Below are positions 43,878 to 53,132 of a DNA stretch of 64,000 nucleotides, in pieces. Below the pieces are notes generated by a model. It was given only the letters and a program-made list of their open reading frames with translations. It made no database searches and was not told the origin of the DNA. How positions within the stretch are numbered: position 1 is the first letter of the stretch; each line of letters begins with the position of its first letter. The translations under genes and the position numbers were made by a program. Location of the stretch: the NCBI GenBank assembly GCA_035353255.1, contig DAOPZE010000001.1:1-64000 (forward strand), written 5' to 3'. The stretch comes from PHBP01 sp035353255. Lineage in GTDB: Bacteria; Cloacimonadota; Cloacimonadia; Cloacimonadales; Cloacimonadaceae.

Positions 43878-45485
43878 ATGGAAAAACTGATGCTATTAGG
43901 TGATGAAGCCTTAGCCCAAGGCGCACTCGACGCTGGGATCTCCGGCTTCTATGCCTATCCAGGTACTCCCTCGACCGAGATCGTGGAGTATGTCCAACGG
44001 AGCAAACAGGCTGCCCAGATGAACGTTCACAGAACCTGGAGTTCAAACGAGAAGACCGCCGTTGAATCTGCCATAGGCATGTCCTTTGCCGGAAAACGCA
44101 CCATGGTCACTATGAAGCATGTCGGTCTGAATGTCGCGGCAGATCCGTTTATGAACAGTGCCTTGACCGGCGCGAATGGCGGTATCATCATTACCGTTGC
44201 GGATGATCCTTCAATGCACTCATCCCAGAATGAACAGGATTCCCGCTTCTACGGGAAGTTCGCCATGATCCCGATTCTTGAGCCTTCCAATCAACAGGAA
44301 TGCTACGACATGGCTTTCTATGGTTTTGAGCTGTCTGAGAAGTACCATGTACCTGTCCTCCTGCGCCTGACCACTCGTCTTTCCCATTCCCGCTCGGGTG
44401 TCACAAGACGCGAAGTCCTGCCTCAGAAACAAATGAGGAAGCCTGATGACATCTTCCAGTTTATGCTCCTTCCAGCTATCGCGAGAAAGAAGTATAAACA
44501 CCATATCGAGCTTCAAAAAGACTTTCTGGCAGAGTCGATCGTTTCTCCCTTCAACGAGTTCAACTTCGAGGGAACAGACTATTCCCGTGGAATTATCACC
44601 ACCGGACTGGCTTACAACTATCTCCGTGAAGTCTTTGCCGGAAAGCCTATCCCCCATCCGATCCTGAAAGTCTGTCAGTATCCGGTTCCCGAAGAAATAG
44701 TCAGCAATCTCTACGATAGATGCGATTCACTCCTGATCCTCGAAGAAGGAATGCCCCTGCTGGAAGATAGCATTAGAGGATTCGCCCTGGGTACCAAGAA
44801 ACCTATCCACGGACGGCTCGATGGAACAATCCCTCGTGATGGCGAATTGAATCCTAACAAGATCGCCGTGGCTTTGGGTCTTCCTGACACCTATGGCAAG
44901 GATATTCCTGAGATCGTAAGTCAGAGACCGCCCGCGCTCTGCGTTGGCTGCCCCCACTCCGATTCCTTTCTGGCTCTGAATGAGGCAATTGCCGAATACG
45001 GAAGAGGGCATGTCTTCAGTGACATCGGTTGCTACACACTGGGATTCATGCCTCCCTACAATGCGATCAATGCCTGTGTTGATATGGGCGCGTCGATAAC
45101 TATGGCAAAAGGAGCCGCAGACGCAGGTTTGTTCCCTTCCATAGCCGTGATCGGAGATTCAACCTTCTCGCACAGTGGTCTGACCGGACTGCTGGATTGC
45201 GTGTTTGACAAGACCAATGTTGTCATCGTTATTCTCGACAACGCTACCACCGGCATGACCGGCGGTCAGGAATATACCGGAGCTGGTAAGCTCGAAGCCA
45301 TCTGCGAAGGTATCGGCGTCGAAAAAGAGCATATCCGCGTCTTTGTTCCTCTCAAGAAGAACTTCGACGAGATGGTACGTATCTACAAGGAGGAGATCGC
45401 CTACAACGGCATCTCCGTGATCATCCCTCGCAGAGAATGTCTCCAGACTCTCAAGCGCAAGAATAAAATGGAGGTGCAGTCATGA
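43878..45485 (+). CDS. iorA: Indolepyruvate:ferredoxin oxidoreductase, alpha subunit (short form)
   Basis: 535 residues. N-terminal pyrimidine-type domain (GDEALAQGALDAGISGFYAYPGTPSTEI, SSNEKTAVESAIGMSFAGKRTM) and C-terminal TPP-binding domain (CVGCPHSDSF, GDSTFSHSGLTGLLD, ILDNATTGMTGGQ). The enzyme oxidatively decarboxylates aryl pyruvates to acyl-CoA. Archaeal IorA proteins continue into an 8Fe-8S ferredoxin domain; here the chain ends at RRECLQTLKRKNKMEVQS with no Cys cluster. AAGGAG lies upstream of the ATG. It overlaps iorB by four bases. Confidence 0.9.
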   Translation: MEKLMLLGDEALAQGALDAGISGFYAYPGTPSTEIVEYVQRSKQAAQMNVHRTWSSNEKTAVESAIGMSFAGKRTMVTMKHVGLNVAADPFMNSALTGANGGIIITVADDPSMHSSQNEQDSRFYGKFAMIPILEPSNQQECYDMAFYGFELSEKYHVPVLLRLTTRLSHSRSGVTRREVLPQKQMRKPDDIFQFMLLPAIARKKYKHHIELQKDFLAESIVSPFNEFNFEGTDYSRGIITTGLAYNYLREVFAGKPIPHPILKVCQYPVPEEIVSNLYDRCDSLLILEEGMPLLEDSIRGFALGTKKPIHGRLDGTIPRDGELNPNKIAVALGLPDTYGKDIPEIVSQRPPALCVGCPHSDSFLALNEAIAEYGRGHVFSDIGCYTLGFMPPYNAINACVDMGASITMAKGAADAGLFPSIAVIGDSTFSHSGLTGLLDCVFDKTNVVIVILDNATTGMTGGQEYTGAGKLEAICEGIGVEKEHIRVFVPLKKNFDEMVRIYKEEIAYNGISVIIPRRECLQTLKRKNKMEVQS

Positions 45486-46054
45486 AGAAGGATATAATTC
45501 TCGCAGGTGTCGGCGGACAGGGGATCCTGACTATCGCGACCATTCTTGGCGATGCCGCTCTCAAACGTGGCTGGCAACTCAAACAAGCAGAAGTACACGG
45601 CATGAGCCAGCGTGGTGGTGATGTCCAATCCCATCTGAGACTCTCGGACGAGCCTATCTGGTCAGATCTGATAACCTTAGGAAAAGCCGACATGATCCTC
45701 TCTGTTGAACCCATGGAAGCCTTGCGTTACCTACCCTATCTCGCTCCTGATGGCTGGATAATAACCAACAAAACGCCGTTCGTGAACATCCCGAATTACC
45801 CAGAGATCGAAGCTGTCTATCGTCAGATCGAATCTATACCCAATCACCTTCTGATCGATGCCGACGAACTTGCCAAGGAAGTGAAGGCAAACCGTGCCAT
45901 GAATATCGTGACACTCGGCGCAGCCATCAAACACCTGGGATTCAGTGCCGAAGAGATCGAAGCATCAATTCGTTCGATCTTCGAACGTAAGGGAGAAGTG
46001 ATCGTCGAATCGAACATCCGTGCGCTCCGCGCCGGAATCGACTTCAAGAAGTAG
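45482..46054 (+). CDS. iorB: Indolepyruvate oxidoreductase, beta subunit
   Basis: 190 residues, normal length. The N-terminus DIILAGVGGQGILTIATILGDAA and AEVHGMSQRGGDVQSHLRL are the gamma-domain signature of 2-oxoacid oxidoreductases that binds CoA. It forms the heterodimer with IorA. Translation is coupled by ATGA overlap, and a terminator follows. Confidence 0.95.
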   Translation: MKKDIILAGVGGQGILTIATILGDAALKRGWQLKQAEVHGMSQRGGDVQSHLRLSDEPIWSDLITLGKADMILSVEPMEALRYLPYLAPDGWIITNKTPFVNIPNYPEIEAVYRQIESIPNHLLIDADELAKEVKANRAMNIVTLGAAIKHLGFSAEEIEASIRSIFERKGEVIVESNIRALRAGIDFKK

Positions 46055-46095
46055 TCAAGATCTGATCTGAGTTACATTTCAGATCATAATATTAC

Positions 46096-46134
46096 GAAGG
46101 GGAGATCGTTAAACCCGCACTCCCCTTCTTTTTC
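46096..46134 (+). terminator. Terminator after iorAB
   Basis: GAAGGGGAG (46096-46104) pairs with CTCCCCTTC (46120-46128), followed by a T run ending TTTTTCG. It lies 41 bases past the iorB stop. Confidence 0.9.
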
Positions 46135-46173
46135 GTCTGTTATCACATTTCCTTATCCCCACCTTCTACCAGA

Positions 46174-46228
46174 CCCTATCCTCACCGTATGCCTCCCGTA
46201 CGGTGACCGTATGATATCCGTACGAACG
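46174..46228 (+). repeat. Phased 11-bp CCGTA element R4
   Basis: CCGTA starts at 46185, 46196, 46207 and 46218, with a degenerate CCCTA unit at 46174. Units read CCGTATGCCTC, CCGTACGGTGA, CCGTATGATAT, CCGTACGAACG, nearly identical to R3. It lies about 40 bases past the iorAB terminator, between convergent genes. Confidence 0.93.
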
Positions 46229-46312
46229 TACAGCCTTAGTATGGGGAGGATAGGATGATGTTTCGGTTGGAATAAGATTCAGGAAAAGGAAAGAACTTAG
46301 GGAGACGGGATG

Positions 46313-47749
46313 CTAAAAGCTATATTCCATACGCCATTGCCAGTTGCCCAATGCCGTCCCGGGTATGTTCATTCTGGCTTCCGCTCCGAGACCAAGCACA
46401 TCTTGCATCGGGATAATGACCATTCGACAAGGCGATTGTCTGGCGATCTTAATGATGATAGAGTGGATATTGCGTTCGTTAACTTCTTCGCCCTCAGCCA
46501 ATATCATGTTATCATTGATGTACTGCATCAGGTTTATATAGCTATCATCTTCAGGTTCAAGATCATTGAACCATTCCACAGTCGTTTTATTATCATGCGT
46601 GGCTGTGTAGAGGATGCGGTCTTCTGGATATTCTCTAACTTTCGGGACTGATTCTTCGAAGCAGAACTGCAGGACTATCATCCCGGGTATAGAAATGTTG
46701 TCCCGATAGGCGCAGACTTCCTGATTCAATACTCCAAGATCTTCAGCTATGAATTTCTGATGTGGGTATTTCTCGGTAAGGACTCGGAAGAAATCATCCG
46801 GACGTGCTTTGAGCCAATGTCCGTTTACCGCGGTTAGCGAGCCTTCCGGGACGCTCCAGTAATTCACGTAGCCGATGAAGTGATCGAGTCTGAGCAGGTC
46901 AAGGTAAGAAAAAGCGTGCTCATACCTTTTCATGATCAAATCGAATCCTCTTTCAGCGAGTTTGTCCCAATTGTAGATCGGGTTTCCCCAAAGCTGGCCA
47001 TCTTTCGCGAAGGCATCTGGCGGAACACCGGCAAGGCTTAGCCTCTTCCCCTTGTTGTTCAGATCAAACAGATCCTGATTCGCCCAGACGTCCGCGCTTT
47101 CATAAGCAAGGTAGAGAGGTATATCGCCGATCAGGGTGATTCCCGAGTTTCTCAGATGTTTGTGGAATCTGTGGATCTGATCTTCTACGATTGCTTGTTG
47201 CGCCGTGAAGGACAGCATTTTTGTGCTGTACTGCTCCCAAAGTGAATCGAAAAGCGAGTCTGAATAACGACGATGCTCCTCTTCCCAGTTAAACCAGGCA
47301 CTGTCTTCATAGAGGTGAGAGAGGATCAGAAAAGCGAGATATGGTTTCAGATACCAGGATCTTTGAGAGATATATTCGCTGAGATCATGCGTTCTCAGAT
47401 ATGCCCTCGTCGCTGTTGCCCAGAGCTTGTCTTTGGTTCTATAAACACTGTCAAATTGGACATTCTGGCTTCGGGGGAGTTTGGCTTCCTGGAGATCTTC
47501 GAGAGAAACCAAGCCATCCTGATAGAGGAGTTCGGGGCTTACCAGATAGGGGTTGAAGGCATATGCAGAGAGAGGGTTATATGGGGAGTTCCCATAGCCA
47601 CAATGAGTAAAAGGCAGGGTTTGCCAGTATTTGTAATCATTGAGAGTGAGGTATTCGCAAAAGTCATAAGCCGAAGGACCGAAATCCCCGATCCCATAGT
47701 CGCCCGGGAGTGAGCTGATGTGCAGAAGGATGCCCAGTTCCTGATTCAT
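46313..47749 (-). CDS. malQ: 4-alpha-glucanotransferase (GH77)
   Basis: 478 residues, a little short of the usual 500. Family motifs: GILLHISSLPGDYGIGDFGPSA, the nucleophile region DLLRLDHFIGYVNYW, acid/base IAEDLGVL and TATHDNKTT. It transfers maltooligosaccharide segments between alpha-glucans and works in maltodextrin or glycogen metabolism. It overlaps holA by four bases at the end of the - strand cluster. Confidence 0.95.
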   Translation of the reverse strand: MNQELGILLHISSLPGDYGIGDFGPSAYDFCEYLTLNDYKYWQTLPFTHCGYGNSPYNPLSAYAFNPYLVSPELLYQDGLVSLEDLQEAKLPRSQNVQFDSVYRTKDKLWATATRAYLRTHDLSEYISQRSWYLKPYLAFLILSHLYEDSAWFNWEEEHRRYSDSLFDSLWEQYSTKMLSFTAQQAIVEDQIHRFHKHLRNSGITLIGDIPLYLAYESADVWANQDLFDLNNKGKRLSLAGVPPDAFAKDGQLWGNPIYNWDKLAERGFDLIMKRYEHAFSYLDLLRLDHFIGYVNYWSVPEGSLTAVNGHWLKARPDDFFRVLTEKYPHQKFIAEDLGVLNQEVCAYRDNISIPGMIVLQFCFEESVPKVREYPEDRILYTATHDNKTTVEWFNDLEPEDDSYINLMQYINDNMILAEGEEVNERNIHSIIIKIARQSPCRMVIIPMQDVLGLGAEARMNIPGTALGNWQWRMEYSF

Positions 47750-48747
47750 GAATTCAATATCTTCGTCAAAGAGAGAATCAGGATCAGGCTTCCATCCAGG
47801 CCGGCTGATTTGAGCTGATGATCAGCCACAAGCAGAAGTTCGAATGCTTTGCGGATGGAGGGAAGTTTATAGGCAGCGGCAAAGCCGAGATATTCGCGCT
47901 TTTGTGAAGGGAAGAGCTCCTGAAGATGCGTGCTGATGATCTCAGCATCGGATATATGCCGGGATTTGAGAAGATTGATCTTCCAGATCGTCAGAAAGAA
48001 CTTACGCAGCTGAAAGAGAATCTGGAGCGGCTCCCAGTCATTATCTATCATCTTTTGCAGCATAGAGAGAGATTGATTCTGATTTCGTTTCCCCAGGGCA
48101 CGCTGAAAGTCGATGACAGTTCCGGTTCGCGTCGTTCCCAAACTACGGAAAATATCGGCTTCGGTTATACCTTTTTGTTCACCAGCCATAAGAATAACTT
48201 TCTGAAGTTCATTATACGCATAGCTGTAGTCAAGCTCTATTCTGCTGGTGAATTCTTCTATAGCTTTGGGTGACATGGTCTTGCCGATGGTTTTCAGCTC
48301 AGCTTCGAGCCATTCCTTCATCTGGTTCATGAACTTGGGTTTTTCGACTTGGATAAGATTAGTAGTCTCTTTGATCTTTTTCCAGGCACCTAGCTTGCCG
48401 TCTATCTTTTCGGCGGTGATCAGGAGAGTCTGCTCTTCCGCGGGATTCTGAAGATACCCGGCTAGATATTCAAGTTCTTTTTTTCCGAGATCCTCAGCGT
48501 TCCTGATCATGATCAGCTTGGTGGTTGAAAATAGGGATATACTGTCGAGTATGTCGTTAAGCATAGACAACTTGGTTTCGTTGCCGTAGAGGGTCACAAG
48601 CTCTGCTTTGGCTTTGATGATCAGTTCATTGCGGATCCTTGAGGCAATCTTATCCATCCAGAAGCTGTCATTCCCCACGATCAGATATGATTCTCCTAAG
48701 CCTATCTTAGCTTTATTGAAATCACTTACCGAGAAGGATTTTGGCAT
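47746..48747 (-). CDS. holA: DNA polymerase III delta subunit
   Basis: 333 residues, normal length. Clamp-loader delta layout: N-terminal domain (YLIVGNDSFWMDKIASRI; ISLFSTTKLIMIRNAEDL), an AAA+ lid and a C-terminal collar. No Walker A, as expected for delta. RSLG...GTVIDFQRALG and the helical end AFELLLVADHQLKSAGLD support the family. It opens the sliding clamp during loading. It sits one base after the uppP stop. Confidence 0.93.
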   Translation of the reverse strand: MPKSFSVSDFNKAKIGLGESYLIVGNDSFWMDKIASRIRNELIIKAKAELVTLYGNETKLSMLNDILDSISLFSTTKLIMIRNAEDLGKKELEYLAGYLQNPAEEQTLLITAEKIDGKLGAWKKIKETTNLIQVEKPKFMNQMKEWLEAELKTIGKTMSPKAIEEFTSRIELDYSYAYNELQKVILMAGEQKGITEADIFRSLGTTRTGTVIDFQRALGKRNQNQSLSMLQKMIDNDWEPLQILFQLRKFFLTIWKINLLKSRHISDAEIISTHLQELFPSQKREYLGFAAAYKLPSIRKAFELLLVADHQLKSAGLDGSLILILSLTKILNS

Positions 48748-48748
48748 A

Positions 48749-49564
48749 CTATAAGACCGAGATGAGAATAACGATCAATCCTACCGCCCAACAGTAGAAA
48801 GCAAAGTATTTCAGCTTGTTCTGACGGATAAGATTCATCAGTAAGGCTATCACGGCATAACCGGCAATTGCGGAAGCGATGAAACCCACAAAGTAGCTGA
48901 AAATCATGTGCTTGTCCAGTGCTTTGATGTCTTTGAACACGGAAAGATTAGCCGCAATGATCGCAGGAATGCTGAGTAGGAATGAATAGTGAGCGGCATC
49001 CTTGCGCTTTACTCCGCACATAAGCGAAACCGCTATTGTTGTACCGGAACGGGAAATACCGGGGATGATAGCGATCCCTTGACCCAAGCCAATGATCACG
49101 CTGCGGATGAAACCCATGGAGAAAGCCGGAATAGGAGTGGATTTGATATAGTCTGAAATAAAAAGCAAAACGCCGGTAATAAGCAGCATAAAGGCTACGA
49201 ACATCGGCTTGGCATTGGTAAAGAGGGAATCAAGCGTATCTTTGAAGATCAGGTAGATGATACCTGTTACTAGGGTGGAAATGATAAGATAAACAATCAG
49301 AAGCCGGTTGTGCCGGTGTTTCTGTTGGTTGACCTGGGGTTTCCAGACCATCAGAGCCTGGATCATATCCCAAAGAGTGGAACGGAAATAGATCATAACT
49401 GCAACGAGAGTTCCAAGGTGGACAAACACGTCAAAGCTGCCACCGGTGCTTTCTGAGACTTTCAGATAGTACTCCGCAAGTTTGAGGTGTCCAGAACTGC
49501 TGACCGGAAGAAACTCGGTTAATCCCTGAAGGATGCCTAAAAAAAGAGCTTTGAAGAATCCCAT
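48749..49564 (-). CDS. uppP: Undecaprenyl-diphosphate phosphatase
   Basis: 271 residues, about eight membrane helices. EFLPVSSSGHLKLAEYYL and GISRSGTTIAVSLMCG are the two catalytic motifs of UppP/BacA. It recycles undecaprenyl diphosphate for wall and surface-polymer synthesis. It lies nine bases after the deacetylase-like gene. Confidence 0.96.
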   Translation of the reverse strand: MGFFKALFLGILQGLTEFLPVSSSGHLKLAEYYLKVSESTGGSFDVFVHLGTLVAVMIYFRSTLWDMIQALMVWKPQVNQQKHRHNRLLIVYLIISTLVTGIIYLIFKDTLDSLFTNAKPMFVAFMLLITGVLLFISDYIKSTPIPAFSMGFIRSVIIGLGQGIAIIPGISRSGTTIAVSLMCGVKRKDAAHYSFLLSIPAIIAANLSVFKDIKALDKHMIFSYFVGFIASAIAGYAVIALLMNLIRQNKLKYFAFYCWAVGLIVILISVL

Positions 49565-49572
49565 ATATGTCC

Positions 49573-50799
49573 TTAGATGATCCCTGGTAGCTGTTTATTA
49601 CTTAAACGAGACAAGGGAACGATCGTAAAGCCTGCCTGGTGGAGCTTGTCAATCAATTTCTCCAGATATGCCAGCTTTGCTTCATTATGACAATGTGTTA
49701 TGGCTATCACGTAGTTGTTGTGTTCTGCTAGACTCAGTATTCTCTCATACTTCTCGTTAAGGGTTTTATCCGAGACATTAGGCGAATCAAGAAAGATCTG
49801 GTTCTGATAGGCTTTTACGTGTGATTTCTGAGCCACCTGGTAGGCTACGGAGACGCTTGATGTCCTACTGTCCAGGAAGTACATATTATGTTTCTGTAGC
49901 ACATTCATCACCGCTACCATCACTTCCGGTTCCGTGGTTGCCAAGCTACCCATGTGGTTGTTAACTCCCTTACACTGTGGAAGTTGTTTGATAAATCTCT
50001 CTACCCTGCGTTCTATTTCCTGAGGTGACAGCTGAACCAGGATAGCATCCTTCCCGGGGTCTTGAGAAGGATAGTCAAGAGGCTCCATGGGAATATGTAC
50101 CAGGGTTTCCATGCCCAGAGCGTGAGCGCGGTTCATGGTAAACTCACTATACTTCATATCAGGTAGTATGGATATGGTCAACCCCTTATCCGCATTCAAG
50201 AACCCTTCTAAAAGGTTTCCTGAGATCATCCCGAAATCATCTATTACGATGGCAATAGCCTTCCCTTGTGCCACGACAGGGTAATAGCTTGGATCGTAGA
50301 AGATATCTACCTTATAGGTTTTATCGATCCCTGCCTTAGTGAATTGAAGAGATTGTCGCGAGCTGGTTTCCTTGCCTTTTTCCAGAATACCGCCCACCTT
50401 CTCGACTTCTCCTTTGATGATCATATTGGAAAAGACCAGGTCAAGGTTACTGCGGTTCAGAGGTAGCTTGTAGCGTACTTCTTTCCCTTCTGTAGTTCTC
50501 TTGACAGCTTCGTCCGGTACATCCAGCAATCTTGCCGCTCTCTGAATGGCAGTATCAAGCTCAGAATCAACTTTCGCGGAAGGCTGTACTTTCACAGTAT
50601 CTTCCTGATTAGCTTTACCCTTTCTGGAGGTTTCTGCTTCTTGAGGAGACTTAACCTTAGTTTTGAAGATATCACCTGGTGTCTTAACGATAAAGTAGAT
50701 GAGCGCTACACAGATAACACCGAGCAGCACGTAGATCCAGACCGGATCATTACTTTGCTTTTTACGTGAACGAGTATTTTTAGTTCTCTTGCGTTGCAT
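49573..50799 (-). CDS. Divergent polysaccharide deacetylase family protein (YibQ-like)
   Basis: 408 residues: a basic cytoplasmic start, one membrane helix (about 20-42), a linker, then a divergent NodB-fold domain (about 185-400) with IAIVIDDFG, LVHIPMEP, NNHMGSLATTEPEVM, FLDSRTSS and ITHCHNEAKL. These histidines and aspartates match the family. It probably acts on periplasmic glycans, substrate unknown. It overlaps the upstream membrane-protein gene by 20 bases. Confidence 0.88.
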   Translation of the reverse strand: MQRKRTKNTRSRKKQSNDPVWIYVLLGVICVALIYFIVKTPGDIFKTKVKSPQEAETSRKGKANQEDTVKVQPSAKVDSELDTAIQRAARLLDVPDEAVKRTTEGKEVRYKLPLNRSNLDLVFSNMIIKGEVEKVGGILEKGKETSSRQSLQFTKAGIDKTYKVDIFYDPSYYPVVAQGKAIAIVIDDFGMISGNLLEGFLNADKGLTISILPDMKYSEFTMNRAHALGMETLVHIPMEPLDYPSQDPGKDAILVQLSPQEIERRVERFIKQLPQCKGVNNHMGSLATTEPEVMVAVMNVLQKHNMYFLDSRTSSVSVAYQVAQKSHVKAYQNQIFLDSPNVSDKTLNEKYERILSLAEHNNYVIAITHCHNEAKLAYLEKLIDKLHQAGFTIVPLSRLSNKQLPGII

Positions 50800-51622
50800 T
50801 CTTGACCTTTATCTTGATTGGATGAAGTTTATGTATCATCTTGGAAGTTAACGCTATTATAGGATAGAAGAACAAGTTAGAGAGCACAAAGGATGAGAAG
50901 ATCATGAATACGTCATAGGCGAGATCTATCGAAGTATCAACTTGTATCAGCTCGAACCTAAGGGTGATACCAACCAACTTACCGGCCATGTCCAGAACCG
51001 GCGATAGCACGAACTTGATCAGCATTACGTAGATCAATGCTGAAGCCAGGACTGCCATTATGATCGTTCCCGTGAAGATAAGAGTCTCTTTTATGTTCTT
51101 GCGAGCGAAGCATATAACCTGATTTATCGCTCTTGGATAGCTCATCCCTTTGTCTCTGTATGGTTTTGACCAGACACTTTGGATGTAGTAAAAGAAGATC
51201 AGAGCAATAGCTATATACTGAAAGAAGTGCGAGTATATTCGTTTGATCGGCAATTCGATCTGATAGAAATAGCTTAAGAAAGTCTTCACAACAAAGACGA
51301 CCATAGCGATCAAAAGAACCGTCAGAAGTCCCTTATGCAGTTCAAGAATGAACCTGATAAAGTCCTGCCTGTTACGTTGAATAGAGTTGTTCGGATTCAT
51401 GAACCCATGATACTTGATCAGCAGGAACCCCAGGAACGCGACAACAAGAAGAAACAACGTCAAGGGCAAGAGATGTAATTGCCTGGATAGCAGCTCATAC
51501 ATCCAGAAAAGAAAGCTAAAGCTGTCCAACCAGTAGAAGATCGCGGAGGGGAACAAAAACACCTGAATCCCATTCCACTCACCAAACAAAACCTGCCGTG
51601 ACACTGAGACAATTTTCTTCAT
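50780..51622 (-). CDS. Polytopic membrane protein, unknown
   Basis: 280 residues with about six hydrophobic helices and two long amphipathic segments. No motif that I can place in a named family; the general helix pattern is reminiscent of DUF4013- or YihY-like proteins, but this is weak. It overlaps the YibQ-like gene by 20 bases, so a shared envelope role is possible. Confidence 0.75.
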   Translation of the reverse strand: MKKIVSVSRQVLFGEWNGIQVFLFPSAIFYWLDSFSFLFWMYELLSRQLHLLPLTLFLLVVAFLGFLLIKYHGFMNPNNSIQRNRQDFIRFILELHKGLLTVLLIAMVVFVVKTFLSYFYQIELPIKRIYSHFFQYIAIALIFFYYIQSVWSKPYRDKGMSYPRAINQVICFARKNIKETLIFTGTIIMAVLASALIYVMLIKFVLSPVLDMAGKLVGITLRFELIQVDTSIDLAYDVFMIFSSFVLSNLFFYPIIALTSKMIHKLHPIKIKVKNATQEN

Positions 51623-51686
51623 ACTTGACCGTCATTTCCCAAAAAGATTTAATAACCTGTTCAAGCTATTAACCTTCAACATTCTG

Positions 51687-53132
51687 TCAACCACAAATCT
51701 CCCGGAATGCGTGTAATCTATTGATCACTTCCGCTTTACCCAGAATAAAGAATATGCTTGGAATATCAGGGCCATGGAGTTTACCCACCAGAGCAAGCCT
51801 CAATGGCGAATAGAAATCCTTTCCTTTGATTCCAAGAGTGGATATCGCCTGCTTGACCAGAATGTTGATCTCATCATCAGTTTCAGGATAAGCAGTATCC
51901 AGCTGTCTTAGAAAATAGTCAGTGACAGCCAGAGACTTATCTGCGTCGAGAGATGCAATATCTTCCTGAGTTGGCTTGGCCTGATCGAGAAACATCCTGC
52001 AATAGTCAACGAATTCCGGCAGCAAGGTGACTCTGTCTCTGGCGACAGCGATCATTCTGAGTGTCTGTTCGGTGGTTTCAAGAGTGTATCCAGCCTCATG
52101 GAAATAGGGTTTTGCATATTCCATGATCGTTTCCAAAGGCAAGGAACGGATATATTGCCCATTCATCCAATCCAGCTTGGTCAGGTCAAAGATCGCTCCG
52201 GACTTGCTCACCCTCTTGAGACTGAATTCCCGGCAAAGCTCTTCCAGGCTGTAGATCTCGCGGTCATCATCGGAGTGCCAACCCAGTAAGGCGATGAAGT
52301 TTATGATCGTTTCCTTGAGATAACCTTTTTCCAGATAGCTTTCTACGGACACATCATTCATCCTCTTGCTGAGCTTACTGCGGTCAGGATTCAATATTAG
52401 AGGGAGATGTACCCAGGCGGGTATATCCCAACCCAGGCATTCATAAAGCCAGATATGCTTTGGGGTGCTGGAGAGCCATTCCTCTCCACGAATGACATGA
52501 GATATCTTCATCAGATGGTCATCGACCACTGCTGCCAGATGATATGTCGGGAATCCATCGGATTTGATCAGAACCTGGTCGTCTGATTGAGAGGATTCCA
52601 TCTCGACATGTCCTCGGATCTCATCCTCAAAAGCAAAGGTTCGTTTATCTGGCATCTTAAGGCGCAAGACATGTTTATCTCCGCGAGCCAGCCGTTTCCT
52701 GATCTCTTCTTCCGACAAAGACAGGCAACGCCTGTCATATTTGGCGAACTCCCCATGTTGGGTCTGCTCTTCCCGCATCTGAGTAAGTGTTTCTGAACTG
52801 CAAAAACAATGATAGGCATCTCCTTGCCGCAGAAGTTGATCAGCGTATCTATGATAATGCTCCAACCGTTCAGACTGGGTATAGGGACCGTATTCCCCAC
52901 CTAACCCCGGACCTTCATCGATACTGATGCCGATCGTCTTAAGAGAAGCGATCAGTTTCTCGGCAGCGTCAGGAACAAGCCTGTTCTGATCAGTATCCTC
53001 TATTCTAAGGATCATGGTTCCGCCTTGAGAGCGGGCAAAGAGATAATCATAGAGAGCAGTTCTGAGTCCCCCGATATGCAGGTATCCTGTAGGACTGGGT
53101 GCAAAGCGTACACGAATAGCTGTGTTTGTCAT
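51687..53132 (-). CDS. gltX: Glutamyl-tRNA synthetase
   Basis: 481 residues, full length. Class I signatures: RFAPSPTGYLHIGGLRTALYDYL with the HIGH-type motif HIGG, and SKLSKRMNDVSV as the KMSKS loop. LRIEDTDQNR is also characteristic. It charges tRNA-Glu. The start directly abuts the stop of the unknown gene at 53133. Confidence 0.97.
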   Translation of the reverse strand: MTNTAIRVRFAPSPTGYLHIGGLRTALYDYLFARSQGGTMILRIEDTDQNRLVPDAAEKLIASLKTIGISIDEGPGLGGEYGPYTQSERLEHYHRYADQLLRQGDAYHCFCSSETLTQMREEQTQHGEFAKYDRRCLSLSEEEIRKRLARGDKHVLRLKMPDKRTFAFEDEIRGHVEMESSQSDDQVLIKSDGFPTYHLAAVVDDHLMKISHVIRGEEWLSSTPKHIWLYECLGWDIPAWVHLPLILNPDRSKLSKRMNDVSVESYLEKGYLKETIINFIALLGWHSDDDREIYSLEELCREFSLKRVSKSGAIFDLTKLDWMNGQYIRSLPLETIMEYAKPYFHEAGYTLETTEQTLRMIAVARDRVTLLPEFVDYCRMFLDQAKPTQEDIASLDADKSLAVTDYFLRQLDTAYPETDDEINILVKQAISTLGIKGKDFYSPLRLALVGKLHGPDIPSIFFILGKAEVINRLHAFREICG

